Shown: positions 39,727 to 50,399 of the stretch, piece after piece
Numbering within the stretch: position 1 is the first letter of the stretch
Layout of the letters: each line of letters opens with the position of its first letter
NCBI RefSeq assembly: GCF_014649535.1
Contig: NZ_BMTF01000002.1
Location: forward strand, 186,001 to 250,000
From: Streptomyces gelaticus
Lineage (GTDB): Bacteria; Actinomycetota; Actinomycetes; Streptomycetales; Streptomycetaceae
Length of the DNA stretch: 64,000 bases
Direction: 5' to 3'
Position numbers and translations under genes: made by a program
Notes under the pieces: model-generated
The model's database searches: none
The model's input: only the letters and a program-made list of their open reading frames with translations
What the model was told of the DNA's origin: nothing

Positions 39727-40542
39727 GTGACCGCCGCACCGCCCGCCGCCGTCACCGATGCGGCCGAGGCTCTGGCCGAGGCCGCGCGGTCCGGCATTCC
39801 CTGCCCGCCCGTACGCGGTCTCTTCGCCGTCGGAGACGTGGCCTCCGCGTACGCCGTGCAGCGCCGCACCATCGAGTCGCGCCTCACCGGCGACCGCCGC
39901 ATCGTGGGCCGCAAGATCGGCCTGACCTCGTCGGCCGTCCAGCGCCAGCTCGGCGTCGACCGGCCGGACTTCGGCGCACTCCTGTCCGACATGGCCGTTC
40001 CCGACGGCGGGACCGTCCCGGCGGACCGGCTCCTCCAGCCGAAGGTGGAGGCCGAGGTGGCCCTGGTGCTGGGCGCCGATCTCCCGCACCCGCAGTCGAC
40101 GGCCGCCGACGTGATCCGCGCGGTCGACTTCGCCCTGCCCGCCCTGGAGATCGTCGACAGCCGGATCGCGGACTGGGACATCAGCCTCGTCGACACCATC
40201 GCCGACAACGCCTCCTGTGGGCTGTTCGTACTCGGCGGCGCTCCCGTGCCCTTGACCGCCGTGGACCTGCGCGGAGTCCGGATGACGATGACCCGCGCCG
40301 GCGAGAAGGTCTCCGAAGGCAGCGGCGCGGACTGCCTCGACGGCCCGTTGAACGCCGCCGTCTGGCTGGCATCCACGCTCGCCGGAATGGGGGACCCGCT
40401 GCGGGCCGGAGACATCGTCCTCACCGGAGCGCTCGGCCCGATGGCCGTCGCGGCGCCCGGTGACACCTTCGAGGCCCGGATCTCGGGCCTCGGTTCCGTA
40501 CGGGTCGGCTTCGCCGCCCCCGAGCAGGGAGACCTGAGTTGA
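39727..40542 (+). CDS. 2-Hydroxypenta-2,4-dienoate hydratase (BphE/MhpD/HsaE family)
   Basis: The 271-residue enzyme adds water to 2-hydroxypenta-2,4-dienoate to give 4-hydroxy-2-oxovalerate. Family segments are [18 protein letters not shown], the metal-binding [12 protein letters not shown] and the VEIVDSRI-like [16 protein letters not shown] stands five bases before the GTG. It is the first of three overlapping lower-pathway genes. Length is normal for the family. Confidence 0.9.
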   Translation: MTAAPPAAVTDAAEALAEAARSGIPCPPVRGLFAVGDVASAYAVQRRTIESRLTGDRRIVGRKIGLTSSAVQRQLGVDRPDFGALLSDMAVPDGGTVPADRLLQPKVEAEVALVLGADLPHPQSTAADVIRAVDFALPALEIVDSRIADWDISLVDTIADNASCGLFVLGGAPVPLTAVDLRGVRMTMTRAGEKVSEGSGADCLDGPLNAAVWLASTLAGMGDPLRAGDIVLTGALGPMAVAAPGDTFEARISGLGSVRVGFAAPEQGDLS

Positions 40543-41507
40543 GCAGCGCAGCATCGGACGGCGGCCGCACCAAGGTCGCGGTGATCGGCTCCGGGAACAT
40601 CGGCACCGACCTCATGATCAAGGTCCTGCGGCTCTCCGACCGCCTGGAAATGGCGGCGATGGCCGGCATCGACCCGGAGTCCGACGGCCTCGCCCGTGCC
40701 CGCCGGCTGAAGGTCGCCACCACCCACGAAGGAGTCGACGGCCTGCTGAAGACGGACGAGTTCGTCGACGTCCACATCGTCTTCGACGCCACGTCCGCGG
40801 GCGCGCACCGCTACAACCACCAGGTGCTCCGCGCCGCCGGACGCACCGTCGTCGACCTCACCCCGGCCGCGATCGGCCCCTACGTGGTTCCCCCGGTCAA
40901 CCTGGGCGAACACCTCGGCGCCGACAACGTCAACATGGTGACCTGCGGCGGACAGGCCACGATCCCCGTGGTTGCCGCCGTCAACGCCGTGACCCCGGTC
41001 CACTACGCCGAGATCGTCGCCTCCATCTCGTCCCGCTCCGCCGGGCCCGGCACCCGGGCCAACATCGACGAGTTCACCGAGACCACTTCCTCGGCCATCG
41101 AAAAGGTCGGCGGCGCCACCCGTGGCAAGGCGATCATCGTCCTCAACCCGGCCGAACCGCCGCTCATCATGCGTGACACCGTGTACTGCCTGGTCGGTGG
41201 GTGCGACGACGCCGCCGTGACCGCCTCCGTCGAGGAGATGACCGCGCGCGTCCAGGAGTACGTACCCGGCTACCGCCTCAAGCAGAAGGTCCAGTTCGAC
41301 CGGGTCGCCGCCGACGACCCGCTGCGCGCGCTGCTGCCCGCAGGCGCCGGGAAGGAAGCCGCGAAGATCTCCGTCTTCCTCGAAGTCGAGGGAGCCGCCC
41401 ACTACTTGCCCGCCTACGCGGGCAACCTCGACATCATGACCTCGGCCGCTCTGCGCACCGCGGAGCACATGGCCGCTCACCGCTCCTGCGAGGTGGCACC
41501 CCGATGA
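40539..41507 (+). CDS. Acylating acetaldehyde dehydrogenase (BphJ/MhpF/HsaG)
   Basis: The 322-residue enzyme oxidises acetaldehyde to acetyl-CoA with NAD+ and CoA. NAD binds at [10 protein letters not shown]; the catalytic cysteine is in [10 protein letters not shown]. It starts at a TTG that overlaps the hydratase stop (TTGA), with GGGAG seven bases upstream. It forms a channelled complex with the aldolase encoded next, whose ATG overlaps its own stop. Confidence 0.93.
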   Translation: MSSAASDGGRTKVAVIGSGNIGTDLMIKVLRLSDRLEMAAMAGIDPESDGLARARRLKVATTHEGVDGLLKTDEFVDVHIVFDATSAGAHRYNHQVLRAAGRTVVDLTPAAIGPYVVPPVNLGEHLGADNVNMVTCGGQATIPVVAAVNAVTPVHYAEIVASISSRSAGPGTRANIDEFTETTSSAIEKVGGATRGKAIIVLNPAEPPLIMRDTVYCLVGGCDDAAVTASVEEMTARVQEYVPGYRLKQKVQFDRVAADDPLRALLPAGAGKEAAKISVFLEVEGAAHYLPAYAGNLDIMTSAALRTAEHMAAHRSCEVAPR

Positions 41508-42586
41508 CCGACCAGACCCCAGCCACGGCCACCGCCGGACACACGCACCCCCGAGGCCCCCTGTACATCCAGGACGTGACCCTCCGCGACGGCATGCACG
41601 CGGTCAGACACCGCTACACCGTCGAGCAGGCCCGAACCATCGCCACCGCCCTGGACGCCGCAGGGGTCGGCGCGATCGAGATCGCCCACGGCGACGGCCT
41701 GTCCGGCTCCTCCATCACATACGGTGTCGGAGCGCACACCGACTGGGAATGGATCGAAGCCGTCGCGGACGCCGCGAAGAACGCCGTGCCCACCACCCTG
41801 CTGCTGCCGGGCATCGGAACCCTGCACGACCTCCGGCAGGCACACGCGCTCGGCATCCGCTCGGTGCGCGTGGCCACCCACTGCACCGAGGCCGACATCT
41901 CCGCGCAGCACATCGCGGCCGCCCGCGAGCTGGGCATGGACGTGGCGGGCTTCCTGATGATGTCCCACATGGCCGAACCCGCCGAACTCGCCCGCCAGGC
42001 CGAGCTGATGGAGTCCTACGGCGCACAATGCGTGTACGTGACCGACTCCGGCGGCCGGCTCACCATGGACGGCGTACGGGAGAGGGTCCTCGCCTACCGC
42101 GAGGTACTGGACCCCACGACGGAGCTGGGCATCCACGCCCACCACAACCTCGCCCTCGGCGTGGCCAATTCGGTCGTCGCCGTGGAGAACGGAGTCACGC
42201 GCGTCGACGCCTCGCTGGCAGGCCAGGGCGCGGGTGCGGGCAACGCCCCGCTCGAGGCGTTCATCGCCGTCGCCGAGCTGATGGGCTGGGAGCACGGCTG
42301 TGACCTGTTCCCCCTGATGGACGCCGCCGACGATCTGGTGCGCCCGCTTCAGGACCGTGAGGTCCGGGTGGACCGCGAGACCCTGACCCTCGGCTACGCG
42401 GGTGTGTATTCCAGCTTCCTGCGGCACGCCGAGAACGCGGCGAGCCGCTACGGGCTCGACACCCGCACGGTCCTGGTCGAGGCCGGCCGCCGCAAGATGG
42501 TCGGCGGCCAGGAGGACATGATCACCGACATCGCACTCGACCTGCTGAACCCGAAGATGTCACCGGAGACGGCGCCCGGCGACTGA
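41504..42586 (+). CDS. 4-Hydroxy-2-oxovalerate aldolase (BphI/MhpE/HsaF)
   Basis: The 360-residue Mn2+-dependent aldolase splits 4-hydroxy-2-oxovalerate into pyruvate and acetaldehyde. The catalytic Arg-Asp pair is in [13 protein letters not shown], and the metal histidines are in [10 protein letters not shown]. Its C-terminal domain binds the dehydrogenase so that acetaldehyde is passed directly. The ATG overlaps the previous stop (ATGA). It ends the rightward operon; a hairpin follows at 42642. Confidence 0.93.
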   Translation: MTDQTPATATAGHTHPRGPLYIQDVTLRDGMHAVRHRYTVEQARTIATALDAAGVGAIEIAHGDGLSGSSITYGVGAHTDWEWIEAVADAAKNAVPTTLLLPGIGTLHDLRQAHALGIRSVRVATHCTEADISAQHIAAARELGMDVAGFLMMSHMAEPAELARQAELMESYGAQCVYVTDSGGRLTMDGVRERVLAYREVLDPTTELGIHAHHNLALGVANSVVAVENGVTRVDASLAGQGAGAGNAPLEAFIAVAELMGWEHGCDLFPLMDAADDLVRPLQDREVRVDRETLTLGYAGVYSSFLRHAENAASRYGLDTRTVLVEAGRRKMVGGQEDMITDIALDLLNPKMSPETAPGD

Positions 42587-42910
42587 GCCCACGACACCGA
42601 CCGGCACGGCGTCGCCCCACGGCCCGCACCAGCAGCCCGCCCCGCCCCCGGCGCGCGGGCCGGGGGCGGCCCGACGGCACGACGGTCCCCGCGGCACGCA
42701 GGGGCGGCTGCCGGTTCGGGCTCCGGAGACATACCGCCCACCAGAGCACCGACCGAAGCCGGGCCACGGCCCGCGCGCCACCCCCGCTCCTGCGGGCCGC
42801 AGCACTGCCGGCCGACAGCGGCACCACCGGCACCCAGCCCGGCACCCACCCCCACTCAGCCCTGCGAGAACCCCCTGCGCCCCGCCCGCCGCGTACGGCA
42901 GCATGGACGC
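42587..42910. other. Intergenic region between aldolase and pepN
   Basis: The 324-base gap contains the terminator at 42642-42669. The rest is C-rich on the top strand and marks the beginning of the biased block that runs to about 52.16 kb. I see no gene in it. A pepN promoter is not evident. Confidence 0.5.
42642..42669 (+). terminator. Terminator after the aromatic lower-pathway operon
   Basis: CCGCCCCCGGC (42642-42652) pairs perfectly with GCCGGGGGCGG (42659-42669) around 6 bases. Confidence 0.85.
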
Positions 42911-45421
42911 ATGTCCGTACTGACGCGCGAAGAAGCGCAGACCCGAGCCCAGTTCCTCGACGTACACCGGTACACGATCGACCTCGACCTGACCGCGGGG
43001 GAGGAGACCTTCGACTCCCGCACCGTCATCCACTTCACCGCAACCGCGGCCGGAGACACCTTCGTCGAACTCAAGCCGGCCACCCTGCGCTCGATCAGCC
43101 TCGACGGACAGCCCCTCGACCCCGCCGACCTCGTCGAGAACCGCTTCCCCCTCACCGCGCTCACCCCCGGCGCCCACGAGCTGCACATCGACGCCGCCAT
43201 GAGCTACTCCCGCACCGGCGAAGGCATGCACCGCTTCACCGACCCGACCGACGGCGAGACATACGTCTACACCCAGCTCTTCATGGAGGACGTCCAGCGC
43301 GTCTTCGCCGCATTCGACCAGCCCGACCTCAAGTCCGTCTTCGAACTCGGCGTCACCGCCCCCGAAGGCTGGACCGTCCTCGGCAACGGCATCGCCGAAC
43401 ACCGCGGCGACGGCCACTGGACCCTGGCCCCCACCCCGCTGATCTCCACCTACCTCGTCGCCGTCGCCGTCGGCCCCTGGCACTCCGTGACCACCGAACA
43501 CGCCGGACTGCCCTTCGGCATCCACTGCCGCCGCTCCCTGGCCCCCCACCTCGACGCGGACGCCGACGAGATCCTCGACATCACCCGGGCCTGCTTCGAC
43601 CGCTTCCACGAGAAGTTCGACGAGCCCTACCCCTTCGACTCCTACGACCAGGCCTTCGTACCCGAGTTCAACGCCGGCGCCATGGAGAACCCCGGCCTCG
43701 TCACCTTCCGCGACGAGTTCGTCTTCCGCTCCGCCGTCACCGACACCGAACGCCAGACCCGCGGCATGGTCATCGCCCACGAGATGGCCCACATGTGGTT
43801 CGGCGACCTCGTCACCCTCGCCTGGTGGGACGACATCTGGCTCAACGAGTCCTTCGCCGAGTACATGGGCTACCAGACCCTCGCCGAAGCCACCCGCTTC
43901 ACCGACACCTGGGTCGACTTCGGCGTCGCCCGCAAGGGCTGGGGCTACGACGCCGACCAGCGCCCCTCCACCCACCCCGTCGCACCCGACCCCGCCGCCG
44001 TCCCCGACACCGCCTCCGCGATGCTCAACTTCGACGGCATCTCCTACGCCAAGGGCGCATCCGCCCTGCGCCAACTCGTCGCCTGGCTCGGCGAGAAGGA
44101 CTTCCTGGCCGGCATCAACACCCACTTCGCCCGCCACAAATTCGCCAACGCCACCCTCGCCGACTTCATCGACAACCTCGCATCGGCCACCGACCGCGAC
44201 GTCCACGCCTGGGCCGACGCCTGGCTGCGCACCACCGGAGTCGACACCCTCACCTCCCGCGTCGAGGAATCCGACGGCACCTGGACCCTCGGCATCGACC
44301 ACAACGGCAGCCGCCCCCACCGCATCGCCGTCGGCGCCTACGACCACGCCCCGGACATCCACCCCCACAACGGCACCGAACGGCTCGTCCTGCGCGAGCG
44401 GTTCGAAATCGACGTCCCCCCGGGCAACACACCCCACCCACGCCCCGGCCGCCGCCCCGCACTCCTCGTCCTCAACGACGGCGACCTCGGCTACGCCAAG
44501 ATCCGCCTCGACGCCCACTCCTGGGAAACCGTCCTCACCGGCCTCTCCGGCATCCCCGACGCCCTGACCCGCGCCGTCGTCTGGAACACCGCCCGCGACA
44601 TGGTCCGCGACGGCGAACTCGCCCCCACCACCTACCTCGAAGCGGCCCGCACCCACCTCCCGCACGAAACCGACCTCGCCCTCGCCCAAGGCGTACTCGC
44701 CTTCGCAGACACCCACATCGCCGGCCGCTACCTCACCCCCGAACACCGCCCCGCCGCCCTCGCCACCCTCACCGCCCTGTGCCGCGACCTCATCCGCCGC
44801 ACCGAGGACGGCCACAACCCCGGCCTCCGCCTCATCGCCGTACGCCACTTCATCGACGCCGCCACCCAGCCCGACACCATCCAGGACTGGCTCACCAACG
44901 GCACCGTCCCCGGCGGCCCCGAACTCGACCCCGAACTGCGCTGGCGCATCCTCACCCGCCTCGCCGTCCTCGGCGCCACCGACGAAGCCACCATCACCGC
45001 CGAACTCGAACAGGACCCCAGCGCCACCGGCCGGGAAGGCGCCGCCCGCTGCCGCGCCGCCCTCCCCACCCCCGAGGCCAAAGCCACCGCCTGGCACGCC
45101 CTGTTCAACGACGACAGCCTCTCCAACTACCTCTTCACCGCCACCGCCCAAGGCTTCTGGCAGCCCGAACAGGCCGACCTCGTACGCTCGTACGTGCCCC
45201 GCTACTACCCCGAAGCCACCCGGCTCGCCGCCCGCCGGGGCCCCGCCATCGCCGACGCCGCAGGACGCTACGCCTACCCCGCGTACGCCGTCGACACCGA
45301 CAACCTCAACCTCGGCGAACAGGCCCTCAGCGACAAGGCCCTCATCCCCGCCCTGCACCGCAAGCTCACCGACCAGATCGACGACCTGCGCCGCGCCCTC
45401 ACCGTACGCAACACCCACTGA
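42911..45421 (+). CDS. pepN: Aminopeptidase N, M1 family
   Basis: The 836-residue zinc aminopeptidase releases N-terminal residues from peptides. The substrate motif GAMEN is near residue 255. The zinc site is His290, Glu291 and His294 in HEMAHMWFGD with Glu313 in LNESFAEY. No signal peptide is present. Codons end almost always in C, and glutamate is often GAA, unlike genes to the left. Length is normal for actinobacterial PepN. Confidence 0.96.
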   Translation: MSVLTREEAQTRAQFLDVHRYTIDLDLTAGEETFDSRTVIHFTATAAGDTFVELKPATLRSISLDGQPLDPADLVENRFPLTALTPGAHELHIDAAMSYSRTGEGMHRFTDPTDGETYVYTQLFMEDVQRVFAAFDQPDLKSVFELGVTAPEGWTVLGNGIAEHRGDGHWTLAPTPLISTYLVAVAVGPWHSVTTEHAGLPFGIHCRRSLAPHLDADADEILDITRACFDRFHEKFDEPYPFDSYDQAFVPEFNAGAMENPGLVTFRDEFVFRSAVTDTERQTRGMVIAHEMAHMWFGDLVTLAWWDDIWLNESFAEYMGYQTLAEATRFTDTWVDFGVARKGWGYDADQRPSTHPVAPDPAAVPDTASAMLNFDGISYAKGASALRQLVAWLGEKDFLAGINTHFARHKFANATLADFIDNLASATDRDVHAWADAWLRTTGVDTLTSRVEESDGTWTLGIDHNGSRPHRIAVGAYDHAPDIHPHNGTERLVLRERFEIDVPPGNTPHPRPGRRPALLVLNDGDLGYAKIRLDAHSWETVLTGLSGIPDALTRAVVWNTARDMVRDGELAPTTYLEAARTHLPHETDLALAQGVLAFADTHIAGRYLTPEHRPAALATLTALCRDLIRRTEDGHNPGLRLIAVRHFIDAATQPDTIQDWLTNGTVPGGPELDPELRWRILTRLAVLGATDEATITAELEQDPSATGREGAARCRAALPTPEAKATAWHALFNDDSLSNYLFTATAQGFWQPEQADLVRSYVPRYYPEATRLAARRGPAIADAAGRYAYPAYAVDTDNLNLGEQALSDKALIPALHRKLTDQIDDLRRALTVRNTH

Positions 45422-45698
45422 CCGACACCCCGCACCCGCACCACCCGTGCCCGGCGCCACCCCCACACCCCGGGGGACGCCGGGCACACCCATGTCCGCC
45501 GCCACACCCACACCACCGGACCCCACCTCGACACCGCCACACCCATACCACCAGAACCCACTCCAACACCCCCCCACCCCACTACCCATCCCCCTTTCGA
45601 GTTCACATCACCCGGCTCCCCGGCCACGCCCACGAAAACCCGGAAAGCTGGCAAGCCCACCCATGCCCCGACACGCGCACCCGAAGGGCCCCACCGCC
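45422..45698 (+). other. C-rich intergenic region
   Basis: The gap between pepN and the decarboxylase gene is almost free of G on the top strand; bases 45541-45600 contain 35 C and 2 G. I see no hairpin and no gene. A frame is open through it on the plus strand, but its product would be a Pro/His/Thr-rich low-complexity chain. Confidence 0.55.
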
Positions 45699-47111
45699 AT
45701 GCCCACCCCACCCCCACCCCTCGCCGGAACCACCACCGGCCCCACCGCCCTGCGCCCCCTCATCGACACCGTCCTCACCGCACTCCACGACGGAGCCCAC
45801 CGACGCGACGGCCCCCTCCCCGCCGGCGGCCCCGACGCCGTCACCCCACGAATCCGCACCGCCACCCACCCCCTCATCCCCGACCACGGCACCGGCCCCC
45901 ACCACGCCCTGCGCACCCTCGTCACCGCCCTCACCGAAGGAGCAGCAGACCCCGCGGACCCCCTCTGCACCGCCCACCTCCACACCCCGCCCCTCGCCCT
46001 CGCCACCGCAGCGGACCTCGCCGCCTCCGCCCTCAACCCCTCCATGGACTCCTGGGACCAGGCCCCCGCCGCCTCCGCCCTCGAAGCCGACACCACCGCC
46101 GCCCTCGCCGCCGAGATCTACCCCCACCAACCCACCCCCGACGCACTCATCACCACCGGCGGCACCGAAGCCAACCAACTCGCCCTCCTCCTCGCCCGCG
46201 AACGCAACGGCCCCGTACGGACCATCTGCGCCACCACCGCCCACCACAGCATCACCCGCGCCACCTGGCTCCTCGGCCTCCCCGCCCCCGTCGTCATCCC
46301 CGCCCCCACCGGCGTCATGGACCTCGCCGCACTCGACGAAGCCCTCACCCGGCTCCACAGCCCCCACCGCGCCCTCCTCGTAACCGCCACCGCAGGCACC
46401 ACCGACACCGGCCGGATCGACCCACTCGCCGACATCGCCGACCTCTGCGCCACCCACGGCGCCGAACTCCACATCGACGCCGCCTACGGCGGCCCCCTCC
46501 TCTTCAGCCCCACCCACCGAGGCAAGCTCCACGGCCTCGACCGCGCCCACAGCGTCACCCTCGACCTGCACAAACTCGGCTGGCAACCCGCCCCCGCAAG
46601 CATCCTCGCCGTCCCCCACCGCCACCACCTCGACCCACTCCACCACCAAGCCCCCTACCTCAACGCCGACGACGACACCGAAGCCGGCCTCCCCGACCTC
46701 CTCGGCCGCTCCCTGCGCACCACCCGACGCCCCGACGCACTCAAGATCGCCGTCACCCTCCAGGCACTCGGCCGCACCGGAATCGCCGACCTCGTCGACC
46801 GCACCCTCACCACCGCCCACCACCTCGCCGACCTCATCGCCGAAACCCCCACCCTCGACCTCTACGACCGCCCCACCATCAGCACCGTCCTCTTCCGCCC
46901 CACCGACGCCGACGACACCACCGTCGCCACCATCCGCCGCACCCTCCTCACCCGCGGCCAAGCCGTACTCGGCCGGGCCCACACCCGCGACCGCCTCTGG
47001 CTCAAAGCCACCCTCCTCAACCCCCACACCACCCCCGACCACCTCCACACACTCCTCGACCTCGTCAACCAACTCGCCAACGACCTCGCGGAAGGCAACA
47101 CCCCCCGATGA
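45699..47111 (+). CDS. PLP-dependent decarboxylase, DesA-like (lysine/diamine siderophore precursor)
   Basis: The 470-residue group II decarboxylase has the stacking histidine in TTAHHSITRA, the PLP-nitrogen aspartate in HIDAAYGG and the Schiff-base lysine in DLHKLGWQP. This family includes DesA, which makes cadaverine for desferrioxamine. The ATG at 45699 is taken (GAAGGG upstream, somewhat distant); an ATG at 45663 is possible. It is coupled by ATGA to a DesB-like N-hydroxylase, which strongly suggests a diamine made for a hydroxamate. The usual desC and desD genes do not follow. Codons are extremely C-ended. Confidence 0.82.
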   Translation: MPTPPPPLAGTTTGPTALRPLIDTVLTALHDGAHRRDGPLPAGGPDAVTPRIRTATHPLIPDHGTGPHHALRTLVTALTEGAADPADPLCTAHLHTPPLALATAADLAASALNPSMDSWDQAPAASALEADTTAALAAEIYPHQPTPDALITTGGTEANQLALLLARERNGPVRTICATTAHHSITRATWLLGLPAPVVIPAPTGVMDLAALDEALTRLHSPHRALLVTATAGTTDTGRIDPLADIADLCATHGAELHIDAAYGGPLLFSPTHRGKLHGLDRAHSVTLDLHKLGWQPAPASILAVPHRHHLDPLHHQAPYLNADDDTEAGLPDLLGRSLRTTRRPDALKIAVTLQALGRTGIADLVDRTLTTAHHLADLIAETPTLDLYDRPTISTVLFRPTDADDTTVATIRRTLLTRGQAVLGRAHTRDRLWLKATLLNPHTTPDHLHTLLDLVNQLANDLAEGNTPR

Positions 47112-48523
47112 CCGACCTGCCCACCCCCCACACCGACCAGCCACACGACCTCATCGGCATCGGCATCGGCCCCTTCAACCTCTCCCTCGCCGCCCTCGCC
47201 CACGGCGTACCCCCCAACCCCCACCCCCTCAACACCGCCTTCTACGAACAACGCCCCGCCTTCCACTGGCACCCCGGCCTCCTCATCGACGGAGCCAGCC
47301 TCCAAGTCCCCTTCCTCGCCGACCTCGTCACCCTCGCCGACCCCACCAACCCCTGGACCTTCCTCAACTACCTACGCAGCCGCGACCGCCTCTTCCCCTT
47401 CTACTTCGCCGAACGCTTCCACATCCAACGCGCCGAATACGACGCCTACTGCCGCTGGGTCACCGACCAACTCCCCGGCCTCCACTTCAGCCACCAGGTC
47501 GACGCAGTCCGCTGGAACAACCGACGCGAACTCTTCGAAATCGACTTCACCCAACTCGACAACGAAGGCGAAGCCCAAGCACTCGGCCGCACCCACACCC
47601 GCAACATCGCCCTCGGCATCGGCACCGAACCCCACATCCCCGAACCCCTCAGACCCCTCACCGAAGCCGAGAACCTCCCCGTCATCCACTCAGCCGACTA
47701 CCTCCACCACCGCCAAGAACTCCTCAAAGCCCCACACATCACCGTCATCGGCTCCGGACAATCCGGCGCCGAAATCTTCCTCGACCTCCTGCGCGCCCGC
47801 CCCACAGGCCAAGAAAACCTTCACTGGCTCGCCCGCACCCGGGCCTTCGCACCCATGGAGTACTCAAAGCTCGGCCTCGAACACTTCACCCCCGACTACA
47901 GCCGCTACTTCCACGCACTCCCCGAACCCGTACGCGACGAACTCGTCCCCCACCAATGGCAGCTCCACAAAGGCATCGACGCCGACACCATCGCCGCCAT
48001 CCACGACGAGCTCTACCGTCGCACCCTCCACGGCGGCTGGCCCGACACCACCCTCACCCCCGGAGTCTGCGTACGCACCGCAGGACGCGTAGCCAACGCC
48101 CGCATCGAACTCCACCTCGAACACACCCAGCAGAACACCCGCACCCGACTCACCACCGACGCCGTCATCCTCGCCACCGGCTACCGGGAACGCTCCCTCG
48201 ACCGCATCCTCGGCGGCCTCGACCCCTACATGCACCGCGACGACTCCGAACGCCCCCGCATCGACGACCGGTTCCGCCTCGTCCTCGACCCCACCGTCAC
48301 CGGCAACGTCTACGTCCAGAACGCCGAACGCCACACCCACGGCGTCGGCGCCCCCGACCTCGGACTCGCCGCCTGGCGCAGCGCCACCATCCTCAACGAC
48401 CTCACCGGCACCAACCCCTACCCCCTCCCCGAACGCACCGCCTTCACCACCTTCGGCCTCACCCCCCAACACCCCCACATCCCCACCCAAGGACCCGACC
48501 TCATCCCCCTGAGAGCCACCTGA
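47108..48523 (+). CDS. Lysine/diamine N-hydroxylase, DesB/IucD-like flavin monooxygenase
   Basis: The 471-residue FAD and NADPH enzyme hydroxylates a terminal amine. The FAD motif is GIGIGPFNLS (about residue 17), the NADPH motif GSGQSGAEIF (about 215), and the late ATGYRER segment is characteristic of the family. SLQVPFLADLVTL is a conserved substrate region. Its ATG overlaps the decarboxylase stop. It would hydroxylate cadaverine or putrescine, but no acyltransferase or NIS synthetase gene follows, so the product must be used elsewhere. Confidence 0.87.
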   Translation: MTDLPTPHTDQPHDLIGIGIGPFNLSLAALAHGVPPNPHPLNTAFYEQRPAFHWHPGLLIDGASLQVPFLADLVTLADPTNPWTFLNYLRSRDRLFPFYFAERFHIQRAEYDAYCRWVTDQLPGLHFSHQVDAVRWNNRRELFEIDFTQLDNEGEAQALGRTHTRNIALGIGTEPHIPEPLRPLTEAENLPVIHSADYLHHRQELLKAPHITVIGSGQSGAEIFLDLLRARPTGQENLHWLARTRAFAPMEYSKLGLEHFTPDYSRYFHALPEPVRDELVPHQWQLHKGIDADTIAAIHDELYRRTLHGGWPDTTLTPGVCVRTAGRVANARIELHLEHTQQNTRTRLTTDAVILATGYRERSLDRILGGLDPYMHRDDSERPRIDDRFRLVLDPTVTGNVYVQNAERHTHGVGAPDLGLAAWRSATILNDLTGTNPYPLPERTAFTTFGLTPQHPHIPTQGPDLIPLRAT

Positions 48524-48593
48524 CACCCACCACACACAGAACGCGGCCGCCCCCTCCCGAAGGAGAAGACGGCCGCCCACCAAGAACAACCGG

Positions 48594-50399
48594 CTAGAAC
48601 ACCGGCGTCCCCTCACGCGTCAGCCGCCAGTCAACCGAAGCGAACTCCGCACCATCCACCGAACCCTTCGCCTGCACCCAAGCAATGATCGTGTTACGGA
48701 TCTCCTCCGAATTCGCCCACAACTGCTTGGCACCCGCAACATGCGGGAAGTTACCGCCACCACTCGCCCGGTAATTGTTCACCGCAAGCACGAACTCCGC
48801 CGCCGGATCGACCGGCTTCCCCTCGAACGAAAGACCCACGATCCGCGAACCATTCGGCTTCGCGACATCGATCTCGTACGTCAGACCCGACACCGCGTCA
48901 TAGTTGTAATCCGGAATATTATCCGCATTCGTCAACTTCGCCGTGTCCACCGGCGCGCCCACCGGAGTCTGCACGTAATACCGCGCCGAGAACTCCAGAT
49001 AATCCTTCAGCTGAGCACCCGTCAGCAGCCGAGCCTCAAGCGTGTTCTCGAACGGATACAGACCCGCCGCATCCCTGATCGTCACATCGCCGGCCGGAAT
49101 CTGCGCCGTACGCGAAAAACACGACGCCTGCGAAAGCACCGGAAGCGCCCCATACGCACCACCCGCCAGAGCCGCCTTCACCGTCTCCGTCTGAACGACA
49201 TTGATCAGATCGATGATCGGCTCGTCCTTCCAGGCCGCCTCCGCCGTCGTCATCGCCGCCGTCGACGTACCGATGACCTGATTGACATACGCCACAACCT
49301 TCTTGTGCTCATCCGCCAACAGCCCCGTGATCCCCGGATCCTCCGCCACAGTGTTGGAGTTCAGCACCTGCGAACCCGCCCTCTCCACCACCCAGCGACC
49401 CCTCTCCCACACCAGATCGAAGTCGAACAACGTCAACCGCTGCCCCCACTTCAACGGCTCCGAGAGCACCACCTTCTTACCGGTCTGCTTGTTCTCCACG
49501 AAATGCTCGGGAATCTCCTGATGCGCATGCCCCACCAGAATCGCATCGATACCCGGCACCTGCTCCGCCACCAGACCCGCCGCGTTCTCCACATACGGAA
49601 TCTGATCACCGTACGACGACGTACCACTGCTGCCCGAATGCGCCGAAACAATCACCACATCCGCACCCATCGAACGAAGCCGCGGCACAAACTTCGCCGC
49701 CTGCTCCTCCAACCCCGGGAACACCATCTTCCCACCGACATTCGCCTTGTCCCAGATCGCGACACCCGGATTCGTCAGCCCCAGAATCGCAACCTTCACA
49801 TCCCGGCCATGCGGAGTACGCAACCGCTTCATGACATACGGAGCAAACGCCGGCCGCAACGTCTTCGCATCCAACGCGTTCGCACCCAGCAGCGGGAAGT
49901 CACACTGCTCCTCGAACTTCCGCAACACCGGAATGCCGTAGTTGAACTCATGGTTGCCCAACGCCGCCGCGTCATACCCGATCGCATTCATCGCCTGCGC
50001 CATCGGATGCACCGGACCACGCCTCGCCGTGATCGGATCGACCTTGGCGTAGTAGTACGACAACTGGGTGCCCTGGATCGTGTCACCCGCATCGATCAAC
50101 AGCGTGTTACGACGCCCCTTCTCCCGGCGCACCTGCTCCACCAGAGTGGAGATCTTCGCCAGACCCACATCATTGTGCGCCTTGTCGTCGAACTCCTTGT
50201 CGGTGAAGTAGTCCCAGTTGAAGACATTCCCATGCAGGTCCGTCGTCCCCATCACCGTGAACGAGTACCGCCTCGGCCCACGCCCATGGCCGTGCCCATG
50301 ACCGTGGGCCGCGGCAGGCACCGCAGAACCCCCCGCGATCGCCACACCCGCACCGGCGGCCGCCGATGTGCCCAGGAACGTCCTACGGTTCAGCGGCAT
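48594..50399 (-). CDS. Tat-exported 5'-nucleotidase / cyclic phosphodiesterase
   Basis: The 601-residue protein has a twin-arginine signal (NRRTFLGTSAAAG) and is exported folded. A His/Gly-rich stretch (AHGHGHGHGRG) follows the cleavage region. The metallophosphoesterase domain has the two-metal motifs TTDLHGN, DAGDTIQG, GNHEFN, SAHSG and GHAHQEI. The C-terminal nucleotide-specificity domain follows from about residue 390. It would recover phosphate and nucleosides outside the cell. GGGAG precedes the ATG at 50399. The gene is on the minus strand yet shares the top-strand C/A bias, so its own codons end in G and T unusually often. Confidence 0.92.
   Translation of the reverse strand: MPLNRRTFLGTSAAAGAGVAIAGGSAVPAAAHGHGHGHGRGPRRYSFTVMGTTDLHGNVFNWDYFTDKEFDDKAHNDVGLAKISTLVEQVRREKGRRNTLLIDAGDTIQGTQLSYYYAKVDPITARRGPVHPMAQAMNAIGYDAAALGNHEFNYGIPVLRKFEEQCDFPLLGANALDAKTLRPAFAPYVMKRLRTPHGRDVKVAILGLTNPGVAIWDKANVGGKMVFPGLEEQAAKFVPRLRSMGADVVIVSAHSGSSGTSSYGDQIPYVENAAGLVAEQVPGIDAILVGHAHQEIPEHFVENKQTGKKVVLSEPLKWGQRLTLFDFDLVWERGRWVVERAGSQVLNSNTVAEDPGITGLLADEHKKVVAYVNQVIGTSTAAMTTAEAAWKDEPIIDLINVVQTETVKAALAGGAYGALPVLSQASCFSRTAQIPAGDVTIRDAAGLYPFENTLEARLLTGAQLKDYLEFSARYYVQTPVGAPVDTAKLTNADNIPDYNYDAVSGLTYEIDVAKPNGSRIVGLSFEGKPVDPAAEFVLAVNNYRASGGGNFPHVAGAKQLWANSEEIRNTIIAWVQAKGSVDGAEFASVDWRLTREGTPVF

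Noticed and set aside
45699..48523. Full desferrioxamine cluster
   Set aside because: Only the first two functions are present. No acyltransferase or NIS synthetase gene follows within the window.
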